Shown: positions 52,601-62,338, numbered from the stretch's first letter. The stretch: DNA of 64,000 bases from Anaerocolumna aminovalerica (GCF_900115365.1 NZ_FOWD01000011.1:1-64000); one strand, 5' to 3'. Program-made: numbers and translations. The notes: a model not told the origin generated them from the letters alone.

Positions 52601-52815
52601 ACCTTACTTTTCATTATATGATGGATTTGTATATTTTATTCCAATATTTTGTAATTTTTATATAAAATTTATTATTTTTTTTATAAATACCATTATGATA
52701 GGATTTAATTTAACAGCTTTATTATAAAATTCTTTCATCCCATAGATTTAAGCTTTGTATCAATATTTTTCATCATTCATATCTTAGCAATATAATAAAA
52801 TAAAGGATTTTATAA

Positions 52816-53400
52816 ATGGACGGTAACCCCAATACAGCCCAACCACTTTATACTTCTGATGACTTAAGGAATTTATTAAGACAGCTTTTAAGCGAGCAAA
52901 GTCTTTGGACTAGATTCTTGATTATCAGTATAATATCTGGATTGGGAGATATAGAAGTTATAACCGATCGATTATACAAAAATGCCATCGATATTGGAAA
53001 TTTATTTCGTCTATATTATGGCGATGCCATAGGAAATGAAATTGAAAATAGCCTGCGTAATTACTATTCCCTTATAATAACTCTTATTAATGCTTATAAA
53101 ACAACGGTTTTTACTACTCCCTCTACTACCGACTATACACTGATTCATCAAGCAAACACTCCATTATGTGCTGCTGCCGGGCAATTTTCAATATTACTTT
53201 CCAGTATAAACCCTTATTGGAATCAAGAAACATTAGAAAATATTTTTAAGAATACCATAGATATGCTTAACGATGAAATATACAAACGAAGAACCAATCA
53301 ATATTATGCAGATGTTATTCAATATGATTTTATTGAATACTACTCTTTTATGACAGCAGATATTCTATGGAACGGCTTTATTAATCAATTTTACCATTAG
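52816..53400 (+). CDS. Hypothetical protein of a widespread Bacillota family
   Basis: 194 residues, helical, without signal peptide. The pattern LRNLLRQLLSEQSLWTRFLI, then ISGLGDIEVITDRLYKNAID and LLSSINPYWNQETLENIF, resembles a Bacillota family of about 150-190 residues with conserved W-T/x-R and INPYW blocks that is sometimes misnamed acetylglutamate kinase. It has no kinase motif. A weak AAGGA site precedes the ATG. Function unknown. Single gene. Confidence 0.75.
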   Translation: MDGNPNTAQPLYTSDDLRNLLRQLLSEQSLWTRFLIISIISGLGDIEVITDRLYKNAIDIGNLFRLYYGDAIGNEIENSLRNYYSLIITLINAYKTTVFTTPSTTDYTLIHQANTPLCAAAGQFSILLSSINPYWNQETLENIFKNTIDMLNDEIYKRRTNQYYADVIQYDFIEYYSFMTADILWNGFINQFYH

Positions 53401-53572
53401 ATGAATTTTTATCGACAACCGTCTGAATCCTATCACTTCTCTTATTATTCGACATATAATAAAATTATAATACTATATTTTTAATATATGTATTAATTAA
53501 CTTGTTTTTATACAGCATATCATTATTTTTGTTGAATATATAGTTGTATTTTGGCAGACGGGAGTTGATATC

Positions 53573-53905
53573 ATGAAGGGTATTAAAAAATTCAAAAATG
53601 AAACCTGTTTTAAATTAAAAGTTGAGTTGTCAATTAGGAAAGGCGAAGAAGTTGGTTGTACATTTAAAAAAGAAGAGTTCTGTTTAAAGCCTTTTGAAGC
53701 AAGAACTATTGAGTTTGGAAATGAATGTAACTTCCTTCTAAATGGAATTCACATTCAAACCATAGATTGTGAACAATGCAGCGAAACCGGATTATTCACT
53801 TGTAAATGTCATACCCCTATTGACAAACTACTAAATAAAAATGACCTGTTTAAAATCTTAATTGCTGCTCAATCACTGGTTATTTCAGGCTATTGTGTCA
53901 AATGA
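53573..53905 (+). CDS. Hypothetical cysteine-containing protein (110 aa)
   Basis: 110 residues with nine cysteines, including the cluster DCEQCSETGLFTCKCHT near residue 65. The N-terminal half is beta-like (VELSIRKGEEVGCTFKKEEF, ARTIEFGNECNFLLNGI), and the C-terminus is hydrophobic (FKILIAAQSLVISGYCVK). It could be a small zinc-binding or coat-like protein; there is no family I recognise. A GGGAG site precedes the ATG. It is followed by a palindromic repeat. Confidence 0.7.
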   Translation: MKGIKKFKNETCFKLKVELSIRKGEEVGCTFKKEEFCLKPFEARTIEFGNECNFLLNGIHIQTIDCEQCSETGLFTCKCHTPIDKLLNKNDLFKILIAAQSLVISGYCVK

Positions 53906-53925
53906 TAAACTTCTAATAAAAATGC

Positions 53926-54197
53926 CTAGTAGGATGCTTTGCTCTGTAGGTTGTGGGAACTCAGAAAGTGCTCATTAAAGCTTTCATAATGACGTAATTT
54001 ATGTGTTCAGGGATAACAGGGTGATATGATTAATTTTGCTACCCCAGATGCTTAGCATCTGATACCCTCGTCGGCCGGATTACGCAAAATTAATCATATA
54101 CACCCTGTTATCCTAATTTAGTTTATGAGAGTCATTATGAAAGGCTGATGAACACTTTCTTAATCAATTTATGTAGTGAAGCAAAGCTGTTATTAGC
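53926..54197. repeat. Long imperfect palindrome (about 272 bp), copy C
   Basis: The left arm begins AGTAGGATGCTTTGCTCTG and the right arm ends GAAGCAAAGCTGTTATT. Inner blocks TCATAATGAC / GTCATTATGA, GGGATAACAGGGTG / CACCCTGTTATCC and GATTAATTTTGC / GCAAAATTAATC pair. The centre (about 54045-54090) has an additional hairpin, AGATGC...GCATCT. The first 45 nt match the right arm of copy B, and the inner blocks match copy D. Confidence 0.75.
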
Positions 54198-54329
54198 AAA
54201 TTTATTTTATAAACTAGTATGAGCTATAGGTATAAATAAAATGTACTTACTTAATTATCTTATAAAGAGATTATTTTTATAGCAATGCTGTACTTAACGA
54301 ATTATTATTTTTTAATACAAATTATTAAT

Positions 54330-54600
54330 ACGCAGCTTTGCTTTAACATATAATTGAACTTTGAAAGGTATCCGTAGGCTTTCATAATGTCTTCAGAAAT
54401 GTAAATTAGGAAAACAGGTTGTGCGTTTTCTATTTGGCGTAATCCTGCCAAGAAGGTATGTCTAAAAGACATACCCCAGGAGGGTAACCACATGGAAAAA
54501 ACACAACCTGTTATCCTTAGTAATCATAAACATAGACATTATGAAAGTCTATGAATAACTCTGAAGTTCTTAATAAACACCAGGGCAAAGCATCCTATCG
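54330..54600. repeat. Long imperfect palindrome (about 270 bp), copy D
   Basis: GCAGCTTTGCTTTAAC...CTTTCATAATGTCT pairs with AGACATTATGAAAG and an outer arm ending GGGCAAAGCATCCT. GGAAAACAGGTTGTG pairs with CACAACCTGTTATCC. The centre holds GGTATGTC...GACATACC, also seen in copy C in altered form. C and D are 130 bp apart, between the genes at 53573 and smpB. Confidence 0.75.
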
Positions 54601-54615
54601 TTTAATAAACTGAAT

Positions 54616-55083
54616 TTAATACAAATTCTTCACTTTGAAATCTTTTTCTGCTTCTCTGCGCTGGTCTTTCTTGGCTATGTCTTCACGTTTATCGTATAGT
54701 TTTTTACCTCTTGCCAAACCAATTTCTACTTTTACCAGGCTGCCTTTTAGGTATACGGTAAGGGGAACTACTGTGTAGCCTTTTTGGGCTATTTTACCCA
54801 TTATTTTATTTATTTCATAATTATGAAGTAATAATTTTTTAATACGTAAAGGATCCTTATTAAATATATTACCTTTTTCATATGGGCTGATGTGCATGTT
54901 ATATACGTATACTTCCCCATTTTCTATACGGATATAGGCTTCCTTTATACTGCACTTTCCCATACGCAAGGATTTTACCTCGGTACCATGCAGGACAATT
55001 CCTGCTTCATAGGTATCTTCAATAAAATAGTCAAACCTTGCTTTTTTATTGTTAGCAATCATTTTAATACTTTCTTTTGACAT
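54616..55083 (-). CDS. smpB: SsrA-binding protein
   Basis: 155 residues from the ATG at 55083 (GGGAGGA site; five upstream codons dropped). It binds the tRNA-like part of tmRNA and delivers it to stalled ribosomes. [40 protein letters not shown] and [29 protein letters not shown] are the family blocks. Situated downstream of rnr and near ssrA, as is common in Bacillota. Confidence 0.96.
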   Translation of the reverse strand: MSKESIKMIANNKKARFDYFIEDTYEAGIVLHGTEVKSLRMGKCSIKEAYIRIENGEVYVYNMHISPYEKGNIFNKDPLRIKKLLLHNYEINKIMGKIAQKGYTVVPLTVYLKGSLVKVEIGLARGKKLYDKREDIAKKDQRREAEKDFKVKNLY

Positions 55084-55280
55084 ATATCCTCCCAACAATT
55101 AGACTATATACTAATTGCTTATAACAATAATTTATAAACTTTTATACAAAAGCTTTAAACCATTATAAAGTTAATTACATTCCATCTTTTGTTTTTTCTT
55201 TATTCTTATTTGTCAATGTTATTATTCTGCTATTATAATTCCGTTTTTTGGTGAGTCATCACTTATTTTCCCGAACCAAC

Positions 55281-57428
55281 TTATGGTTCTTCTAATATTT
55301 CTTTCTCTTCTACCAAGGCAAAGTCAATGGTTTTCATAAGCATATCGGTTCCTATAACTTCTACGGTAACCTTTTGACCTAATTTGAAGGTTTTCCTTGT
55401 GTGTTCTCCAATCATGGAATAGGTTCCTTCATCATAGATATAATAATCATCTTGTAAATCAACCACTTTAATCATGCCTTCCACCGTATTAGGCAGCTCC
55501 ACATACATCCCCCAGGAGGTAATTCCGGAGATGACTCCTTCAAAAGTATGGCCTATAAAACCACTCATATACTCTACTTTCTTAAGTTTCTCTACATCAC
55601 GTTCCGCATCATCAGCACGGCGTTCGGTCAAACTGGTCTGTCTGGCAACGTCAGCTAAGATTTTGTTATAATGTTTGATTCTCTTCTCCCTTAAGCCCCC
55701 GCGAAGATTCTCTTTTATGATTCGATGAATTTGTAAATCAGGATATCTTCTGATTGGAGAAGTAAAATGACAATAATACCGGGTAGCCAATCCAAAGTGT
55801 CCGTCACTGTCAGTGGTATATTTGGCCCGTTTCATAGAACGCAAGGTTAATCGGCTGATCAATGCTTCTTCTGGTGTTCCATCTATTTTTGCTAATAATT
55901 TCTGTAATTCCTTCGGATGTATTTCATCTTGCCCGATTTTAATATGGTATCCGAAATTGTTAATGAAGATGCCTAATTGCTGAATTTTTTCAGAGTCAGG
56001 ATTTTCATGACTGCGGTAGAGGAAAGGAAGTTCCTGCCAAAAGAAATTTTCTGCTATGGTTTCATTTGCAAGCAGCATAAAATCTTCAATTATTTTAGTT
56101 GCCGTATTCCTTTCATAGGGCTTTATCTCAATTGGATGCCCCTTCTTATCTAGTAGGATTTTACTTTCCGGAAAATCAAAATCTATAGAGCCTCGTTTTC
56201 TTCTTTTTTCACGAAGAATATCCGCCAATTCTTTCATTAATAGGAACATAGGAACCAGTTCTTCGTATTCTTTCATTTCTTCTTCATCGTGATCTTCCAA
56301 GATTTTCTTTACGCTGGTGTAAGTCATTCTTCTATCTACGTTGATAACGGTTTCTGCTATTTCATGACCAAGGACATTTCCCTTTTCATCAATATCCATA
56401 AAGCAACTAAGGGCTAAACGGTCTGTTCCTTGATTTAAAGAACATATACCGTTGGATAATTTATGAGGAAGCATAGGAATTACCCGATCTACCAGGTATA
56501 CACTGGTTCCTCGTTTCAGGGCTTCTTTATCCATAGGAGAATCTTCCGTAACATAATTGGTAACATCAGCAATATGGACTCCTAACCGATATAGATTCCC
56601 TTCCTTGGATATGGTTATGGCATCATCCAAATCTTTAGCATCTTCGCCATCAATGGTAACGGTCTGCAGATGGCGGATATCTTTTCTTCCGGCCATATCC
56701 TTGGAATCAATTTCATCAGGAACGGATTCCACCTGCTTCATAACTCCTTCCGGAAATTCAACGGGCAGATCATAAGCCATAATTACTGATAAAATATCTA
56801 CTCCAGGATCATTCATATGTCCAAGAATTTCAACTATTTTCCCTTCCGGATTCTTCTCCTGATTTCCAAAATCAGTTATCTTAACAACCACCTTATGGCC
56901 GGTAACTGCACCTTTTGTATGTTCTATGGGAATAAATATATCTTTACCCAACTTTTGATTATCTGCAATTACAAAGCCGAAGTTCTTGCTTTTTTCAAAG
57001 GTTCCAACAATTGTTGCATGTCCCCTCTCAATTATACGAATAATTTCTCCTTCTCTTCTTTTCCCTGTTTTTTCTTCTTTTATACTGACCATTACCTTGT
57101 CATTGTGAAGTGCACCTTTTGTACTGTTTTCTGGAATAAATATATCATCTTCCTCCCCTTCCACAATAACAAATCCATAACCTCTCTGGGTGCCGGAGAA
57201 TATTCCTGTTTTGGTATTCTCTTCTGCTGCCTTATATCTACCTTTTACATCCACCAGTATTTTACCCTCATCTTGTAAAGATAACAGCACTTCTTTTAAA
57301 TCCTGCTTTTCCGAACGAGGTACCTGCAAAATATTACATAGTTCTTTAAATTTCATAGGCTGGTACTCTTTGCTATTTATAAATTCTAAAAGAATCTTTT
57401 TTTTCTCGTTAAGTATGAAACTGTCCAT
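55281..57428 (-). CDS. rnr: Ribonuclease R
   Basis: 715 residues. Winged-helix N-terminus (about 1-60), two cold-shock/OB domains (about 65-220), catalytic RNB domain with TIDGEDAKDLDDAITISKEG (about 255-274) holding the metal aspartates, and a C-terminal S1 domain (about 620-710) with EGVISGITSWGMYVELP. It degrades structured RNA 3'-5' and in rescue decays the mRNA of tagged complexes. It lies 197 bp upstream of smpB, likely the same transcript. A GGAGGC site is close to the ATG. Confidence 0.96.
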   Translation of the reverse strand: MDSFILNEKKKILLEFINSKEYQPMKFKELCNILQVPRSEKQDLKEVLLSLQDEGKILVDVKGRYKAAEENTKTGIFSGTQRGYGFVIVEGEEDDIFIPENSTKGALHNDKVMVSIKEEKTGKRREGEIIRIIERGHATIVGTFEKSKNFGFVIADNQKLGKDIFIPIEHTKGAVTGHKVVVKITDFGNQEKNPEGKIVEILGHMNDPGVDILSVIMAYDLPVEFPEGVMKQVESVPDEIDSKDMAGRKDIRHLQTVTIDGEDAKDLDDAITISKEGNLYRLGVHIADVTNYVTEDSPMDKEALKRGTSVYLVDRVIPMLPHKLSNGICSLNQGTDRLALSCFMDIDEKGNVLGHEIAETVINVDRRMTYTSVKKILEDHDEEEMKEYEELVPMFLLMKELADILREKRRKRGSIDFDFPESKILLDKKGHPIEIKPYERNTATKIIEDFMLLANETIAENFFWQELPFLYRSHENPDSEKIQQLGIFINNFGYHIKIGQDEIHPKELQKLLAKIDGTPEEALISRLTLRSMKRAKYTTDSDGHFGLATRYYCHFTSPIRRYPDLQIHRIIKENLRGGLREKRIKHYNKILADVARQTSLTERRADDAERDVEKLKKVEYMSGFIGHTFEGVISGITSWGMYVELPNTVEGMIKVVDLQDDYYIYDEGTYSMIGEHTRKTFKLGQKVTVEVIGTDMLMKTIDFALVEEKEILEEP

Positions 57429-57660
57429 AAAGCCTCCAAATCTTTAAGTTGTTACACTTAAAAATATTCTTAAAATTATAGGTTTATAGTGTAGTATACC
57501 ATAATTCTCCTATAAATAATACAAATACTTTAGTATATTTTAAACCATTTTAAAAAGAGTTTCCAAAGCCACTCTAAAGTAATCAGTACCATCCGTCACT
57601 AAACAGGTGTGATGTTTTTTACTTCCTACTTCACCTCATAAGTGGTTAAAAGCCATTAAT

Positions 57661-57694
57661 AAAAGCACTCCACAATAGTAGAGTGCTTTTTTTG
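57661..57694. terminator. Bidirectional terminator between secG and rnr
   Basis: AAAAGCACTC and GAGTGCTTTT form a perfect stem with a 10-nt loop and T runs on both sides. It should end secG transcription, so rnr probably has its own promoter in 57429-57660. Confidence 0.85.
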
Positions 57695-57701
57695 TCTCAT
57701 A

Positions 57702-57938
57702 TTAAAGTAAATTAAGTATCACAGAAAGAAGAATAAATGCTATAGCAAGAGCTTTTGTAAATTTCTCCAAAGCACCTTCCATAGAACGTCCTTTATTCTT
57801 ACCCCAGTAGGTTTCAGAGGTACCGCCACCAATAGCACCTAAACCTGCAGATTTGCCCTCTTGCATTAAAACTACGATTACTAATGCGATACAAATCAGA
57901 ACGTAAACAACTGTTACGATCACTTTTAGTATATCCAT
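57702..57938 (-). CDS. secG: Preprotein translocase subunit SecG
   Basis: 78 residues from ATG 57938 (the ATG at 57941 is also possible; GGAGG is 7 or 4 nt away). Two membrane helices: VIVTVVYVLICIALVIVVLM (about 6-25) and the C-terminal ALAIAFILLSVILNLL. The loop LMQEGKSAGLGAIGGG with SETYWGKNKG is diagnostic for SecG. It stabilises SecYEG. The longer 90-residue frame starts before the ribosome site and is unlikely. It follows gpmI by about 113 bp. Confidence 0.95.
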   Translation of the reverse strand: MDILKVIVTVVYVLICIALVIVVLMQEGKSAGLGAIGGGTSETYWGKNKGRSMEGALEKFTKALAIAFILLSVILNLL

Positions 57939-58051
57939 CATCACACCTCCTAAAGCTAAAGGTAATTCTACCATACTAAGCCAAAGATTTCAACTACTTT
58001 TTGTACAAGTGGAACCATCAGAAAATCCATCAGAAAAAGGTTGTTTTCTGA

Positions 58052-59596
58052 TTATTTTCTTACTAATAAAGACTTTCCTGTCATTTCCCCAGGTTGTTTC
58101 AAACCCATCATTTCAATTAAAGTAGGAGCAATATCGGCTAAGCAACCACCTTCTTTTAAGGTATACTCTTTATCATAATTTACTAATATAAAAGGTACGT
58201 CATTCGTTGTGTGTGCTGTAAATGGTTCACCGTTGCTGTAATCGATTAATTGTTCAACATTACCGTGGTCTGCACAGATAAACATCTGACCGTCCACGGA
58301 AATTAAAGCATCATATGCCATTCCTACACATTTGTCTACTGCTTCCACAGCTTTGACAGCAGCATCCTGAATTCCGGTATGTCCTACCATGTCCGGATTT
58401 GCAAAGTTTATAATAATAACATCATATTTTTGAGATGTAATTGCTGTTACAAGATTTTCAGCTACTTCCAACGCACTCATTTCCGGCTGTAAGTCATAAG
58501 TTGCAACCTTAGGTGATTTCACCAATATTCTTTCTTCCCCTTCATTAGGAACTTCCACTCCTCCATTAAAGAAGAATGTAACATGGGCATATTTCTCTGT
58601 TTCTGCAAGTCTTAACTGTGTTTTATGATTAGCAGCCAAGAATTCTCCAAAAGTGTTTTCAACAGAAACTTTATGGAAAGCAACTATTTTATTTTCAATG
58701 GTTACGTCATATTCTGAGAAACATACATATGTTAGTGGGAATCTTCCCTTTTCTCTTTTAAATCCCTCAAATTTATCATCACAGAATGCTCTTGTAATTT
58801 CCCTTGCACGGTCAGGTCTGAAGTTGAAAAAGATAATAGAATCATTTTCTTTAATGGTAGCAACAGGCTTTCCATTCTCCATAACAACAGTAGGTTCAAC
58901 AAATTCATCATTTTTTCCGGCATCATAAGATTGCTGTATTGCATCAACTCCTGTGGATGCTGTTTCGCCTTTGCCTAAAACCATTGCATTATAAGCTTTT
59001 TCTACTCTGTCCCATCGGTTATCACGATCCATTACATAGTAACGTCCCATAACAGTAGCAATTTTACCTACTCCCAAAGCTTCCATCTTATCTGTTAATT
59101 CCTGGGCAAAGCCTTTTCCTGAAGTAGGAGGTGTATCTCTACCATCTAAGAATGCATGCACATAGATATTGGTTAATCCTTCTTTTTTTGCTAATTCCAA
59201 TAAAGCATATAAATGAGTGATATGGCTATGAACACCGCCATCTGATAACAATCCATATAAGTGAAGTGAAGAGTTATTTTTCTTACAATTTTTAATAGCT
59301 TCTAATAAAGCATCATTTTTGAAAAAATCTCCATCTTGAATTTCTTTTGTAATTCTGGTTAATTCCTGATATACAATTCTGCCTGCACCCATATTCAAGT
59401 GGCCTACTTCTGAATTACCCATCTGACCTTCTGGCAGACCTACTGCCATTCCGCTGGCATTACCTCGAACAAAAGGATATTCCTTCATAAGTTTATCCAT
59501 AACTGGTGTTTTGGCTAATTTAATTGCATTGCCTTCTGTCTTTTCATTTAATCCGTAGCCATCTAATATCATTAAAACCGTTGGTTTTTTACTCAT
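58052..59596 (-). CDS. gpmI: 2,3-bisphosphoglycerate-independent phosphoglycerate mutase
   Basis: 514 residues from the ATG at 59596; the in-frame ATG at 59602 is only 2 nt behind GGAG, while 59596 has normal 8-nt spacing. Manganese enzyme interconverting 3- and 2-phosphoglycerate. PTVLMILDGYGLN starts the metal-binding phosphatase fold, GQMGNSEVGHLNMGAGR carries the catalytic serine, and FICADHGNVEQLIDY is the distal metal site. It has its own promoter (59638-59666). Confidence 0.95.
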   Translation of the reverse strand: MSKKPTVLMILDGYGLNEKTEGNAIKLAKTPVMDKLMKEYPFVRGNASGMAVGLPEGQMGNSEVGHLNMGAGRIVYQELTRITKEIQDGDFFKNDALLEAIKNCKKNNSSLHLYGLLSDGGVHSHITHLYALLELAKKEGLTNIYVHAFLDGRDTPPTSGKGFAQELTDKMEALGVGKIATVMGRYYVMDRDNRWDRVEKAYNAMVLGKGETASTGVDAIQQSYDAGKNDEFVEPTVVMENGKPVATIKENDSIIFFNFRPDRAREITRAFCDDKFEGFKREKGRFPLTYVCFSEYDVTIENKIVAFHKVSVENTFGEFLAANHKTQLRLAETEKYAHVTFFFNGGVEVPNEGEERILVKSPKVATYDLQPEMSALEVAENLVTAITSQKYDVIIINFANPDMVGHTGIQDAAVKAVEAVDKCVGMAYDALISVDGQMFICADHGNVEQLIDYSNGEPFTAHTTNDVPFILVNYDKEYTLKEGGCLADIAPTLIEMMGLKQPGEMTGKSLLVRK

Positions 59597-59637
59597 ACTC
59601 ATTACTCCTTTACATTTATATCTTTAGGTATCAAATC

Positions 59638-59666
59638 ATAATAGCATAATATCTTCCATAAGTCAA
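59638..59666 (-). promoter_or_regulatory. gpmI promoter
   Basis: TTGACT (59661-59666), a 17-nt spacer and TATTAT (59638-59643) on the minus strand, about 40 bp upstream of the start. Confidence 0.7.
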
Positions 59667-59737
59667 AATGATTTACAAAAAGAGATTAATACTAATCTCA
59701 TAAGAATTCTTAATAAAAAACTTCCATAATACCATAT

Positions 59738-59822
59738 ACGAAACCATTTACAATGTATTTGGAAACTTATAAATGGAGTTTCGTATAATGAGTTCTTATA
59801 TAGGGTTATTCACCCTATATAA
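59738..59822. terminator. Hairpins between tpiA and gpmI
   Basis: ATACGAAACCATTTA pairs with TAAATGGAGTTTCGTAT (59738-59788, one bulge), and CTTATATAGGGT pairs with ACCCTATATAAG (59793-59822). They would end or attenuate tpiA transcripts. The region 59603-59936 otherwise shows only the gpmI promoter. Confidence 0.6.
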
Positions 59823-59936
59823 GATAGGTTGATGTCGTTCTGATATCATTTAATACAATTGAATTTATGTAAGAATCCCTACTAGTTACTTGAGATTCTT
59901 CTCCTTTCAGATTCATAACCACTATCAAATTTTAGT

Positions 59937-60683
59937 TTATTTATAATTTACAATTTTTCCAAAGTCAGGCTTTAAACTTGCTCCGCCTACTAAACCACCA
60001 TCGATGTCAGGCTGTGCAAATAATTCCGGAGCACTTGATGCAGATACGCTTCCGCCGTATTGAATACGGATTGCTTCTGCAGTAGCTTGATCATATACTT
60101 CTGCAATACATTCACGAATTGCTTTACATACTTCTTGGGCTTGCTCTGTTGTAGCTACTTTACCGGTTCCAATTGCCCAGATTGGTTCATAAGCAATAAC
60201 TGCCTTTTGAGCATCCTCTGCAGATACATTTAAAAATGCAATTTTAATCTGTTGACGGATAAAGTCAATGGTAACACCCTGTTCTCTCTGAGTTAAGGTT
60301 TCACCGCAACACACAATTGGAGTTAAACCGTGTTCAAATGCTTTTAATACTTTTTTATTTACTGTTTCATCAGTTTCAGCAAAATATTCTCTTCTTTCAG
60401 AATGTCCGATAATAACGAAATTAACACCGACGTCTGTTAGCATATTAGCAGCTATTTCTCCCGTATATGCACCATTTTCTTCATAGTGCATATTTTCAGC
60501 ACCTATTTGTATGTTAGTACCTTTTACAGCTTCTACTGCTGTTGTAAGTGATATAGCGGGTACACAAAATACAACATCCACATCATTACTTTCTACTAAA
60601 GGTTTTAATTCATTAATTAATGTAACTGTTTCACTTGGAGTCTTATTCATTTTCCAGTTACCTGCAATTATCTTTCTACGCAT
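59937..60683 (-). CDS. tpiA: Triosephosphate isomerase
   Basis: 248 residues from the ATG at 60683, with GGAGG 5 nt before it; the longer frame (27 more codons) translates the leader. [15 protein letters not shown] is the normal N-terminus. The catalytic histidine is in [11 protein letters not shown] (about 95-105), the glutamate in [15 protein letters not shown] (about 164-178), and the flexible loop is AIGTGKVAT. It is cytoplasmic and interconverts dihydroxyacetone phosphate and glyceraldehyde 3-phosphate. Hairpins separate it from pgk. Confidence 0.97.
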   Translation of the reverse strand: MRRKIIAGNWKMNKTPSETVTLINELKPLVESNDVDVVFCVPAISLTTAVEAVKGTNIQIGAENMHYEENGAYTGEIAANMLTDVGVNFVIIGHSERREYFAETDETVNKKVLKAFEHGLTPIVCCGETLTQREQGVTIDFIRQQIKIAFLNVSAEDAQKAVIAYEPIWAIGTGKVATTEQAQEVCKAIRECIAEVYDQATAEAIRIQYGGSVSASSAPELFAQPDIDGGLVGGASLKPDFGKIVNYK

Positions 60684-60717
60684 CTTTTCCTCCATTCCTG
60701 CGCAGGTTATTTGCGCA
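60684..60717 (-). promoter_or_regulatory. Hairpin and Shine-Dalgarno unit upstream of tpiA (diverged)
   Basis: Gene strand TGCGCA-aataacc-TGCGCA (60699-60717), then GGAATGGAGGAAAAG (15 nt) and the ATG. Spacing and the GGAAT-x-GAGG core agree with the pflB copy, but the stem sequence differs. Confidence 0.4.
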
Positions 60718-60730
60718 TCTGATTTTGTGT

Positions 60731-60897
60731 AAAACGCAATCTGCGTTTTAGAAACTAAGCACAAAGCATTGTGTGAAGATGCCTTTTCTTCACACTTCTT
60801 CTTTACAGAATATGTTTTGTATCCAACTTTTTTATCATTGAAACTATATAGAGGTTGTTGCTATTTGTCATATTAAAACAACTTGCAGCAACAACCC
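60731..60897. other. Hairpins between pgk and tpiA
   Basis: AAAACGCA / TGCGTTTT (60731-60748), GTGTGAAG / CTTCACAC (60773-60796) and GGTTGTTGC / GCAACAACC (60853-60897) lie between the two genes. None has a strong T run on the minus strand, so they may affect mRNA stability or attenuate. Confidence 0.5.
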
Positions 60898-60920
60898 TCA
60901 TTATTCAAAATAGTACAATA

Positions 60921-62114
60921 TTATTTATCATTAGCTGCTGCTACACCAGGAAGTTCTTTACCTTCTAAGAATTCCAGGGAAGCTCCGCCGCCTGTTGAAA
61001 TATGAGTCATCTTATCGCCGAAACCTAATTGATTTACGGCTGCTGCGGAATCTCCACCGCCAATGATTGTAGTTGCATCAATTTCTGCCAGCGCTTTTGC
61101 TACTGCAATAGTACCTTTTGCAAAGTTTGATAATTCGAATACACCCATTGGTCCGTTCCAAACAACAGTTTTAGCATCTTTTATAGCATCTGCATATAAT
61201 TCTTGTGTTTTTTCACCAATATCAAGACCTTCCCAGTCAGCAGGGATTTCTCCCCGGCCTACTGTCTTGAATTCAGTATCATTGGAGAATTCTTTGGCAA
61301 TAACGGTATCAACAGGAATTAATAAGTTAACTCCTTTTTGTTTTGCCTTATCCATCATTTCTTTTGCATATTCAAGATAATCCTCTTCTAATAAAGATTT
61401 ACCTACTTCTTCTCCTAATGCTTTCATGAAGGTATAGGCCATTCCACCCCCAATGATTAAAGTATCAACTTTATCTAATAAATTATTGATAACAGAAATC
61501 TTGCTGGATACTTTAGATCCGCCAAGAATAGCAACAAATGGTCTCTTTGGATTATCTACTGCATTTCCTAAGAAATCAATTTCTTTTTGCATTAAATAAC
61601 CTACAACAGCTGTATCAACAAATTGTGTTACACCAACGTTGGAACAGTGGGCTCTATGAGCAGTACCAAAAGCATCGTTTACGAATACATCACAAAGAGA
61701 AGCTAATTCTTTACTGAATTCTTCACCATTCTTTGTTTCTTCTGCTCTGTAACGAGTGTTTTCAAGAAGTACTACTTCTCCTTCTTCCATAGCAGTAACA
61801 GCAGCTTTTGCGTTATCACCTACTACAGTACTATCTGCAGCAAATTTAACCGGTTGTCCAAGAAGTTCAGCAAGTCTAACTGCAACCGGTGCCAAAGATA
61901 ATTCTGGTTTTGGTTCTCCCTTTGGTTTACCTAAATGAGAACAAAGAATAATCTTTCCACCGTCGTTAATTAATTTCTTTATTGTGGGAAGTGCTGCAAC
62001 AAGACGGTTCTCGTCTGTAATTTTACCTTCCTGCAAAGGTACGTTAAAATCACATCTAACTAAAACTCTTTTTCCTTTTACATTAATATCATCTACTGAT
62101 TTTTTATTTAGCAT
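60921..62114 (-). CDS. pgk: Phosphoglycerate kinase
   Basis: 397 residues. Transfers phosphate from 1,3-bisphosphoglycerate to [23 protein letters not shown] (about 16-35) binds phosphoglycerate, [15 protein letters not shown] follows, and [20 protein letters not shown] near residue 350 is the nucleotide-binding motif. The start has AAAGGAG. It follows gap after about 220 bp and an intercistronic hairpin (62153-62218). Confidence 0.97.
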   Translation of the reverse strand: MLNKKSVDDINVKGKRVLVRCDFNVPLQEGKITDENRLVAALPTIKKLINDGGKIILCSHLGKPKGEPKPELSLAPVAVRLAELLGQPVKFAADSTVVGDNAKAAVTAMEEGEVVLLENTRYRAEETKNGEEFSKELASLCDVFVNDAFGTAHRAHCSNVGVTQFVDTAVVGYLMQKEIDFLGNAVDNPKRPFVAILGGSKVSSKISVINNLLDKVDTLIIGGGMAYTFMKALGEEVGKSLLEEDYLEYAKEMMDKAKQKGVNLLIPVDTVIAKEFSNDTEFKTVGRGEIPADWEGLDIGEKTQELYADAIKDAKTVVWNGPMGVFELSNFAKGTIAVAKALAEIDATTIIGGGDSAAAVNQLGFGDKMTHISTGGGASLEFLEGKELPGVAAANDK

Positions 62115-62152
62115 ATGTGTAGCTCCTTTCAGTACGTTTTAATAAAAAATGA

Positions 62153-62218
62153 AAGTCCGGTTTTCATAAATAAGTGGGTTCGGTAAACGTTCCCAGACTT
62201 ATATACAAAGACCGGACC
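62153..62218 (-). terminator. Intercistronic hairpin between gap and pgk
   Basis: GTCCGGT...AAGT...GGG pairs with CCC...ACTTAT...ACCGGAC across 62153-62218 on the minus strand, followed by TTTCATTTTTTATT. It looks like a leaky terminator or an mRNA-end stabiliser that would favour gap over pgk. Confidence 0.65.
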
Positions 62219-62338
62219 CATAATTGGATCAATATTATGATGTTTTAAGTAAACCTTGTTTACTTTTATTCGTAAAAATTATCTGATTTGCAATATTTAA
62301 TACAAATTATTCCAATTAGAATTATACCAGATTACTAA

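Noticed and set aside
54305-54493. 62-codon frame inside palindrome D
   Set aside because: It lies entirely in the repeat arms, has no ribosome site and no homologous frame in copies A to C.
53926-54600. Retron or group II intron reading of the long palindromes
   Set aside because: No reverse transcriptase frame, no msr/msd architecture and no domain V/VI-like hairpin nearby; the arms are symmetrical throughout.
60684-60764. Longer tpiA start with 27 extra residues
   Set aside because: The extension runs through leader hairpins, and GGAGG sits exactly before the ATG at 60683.
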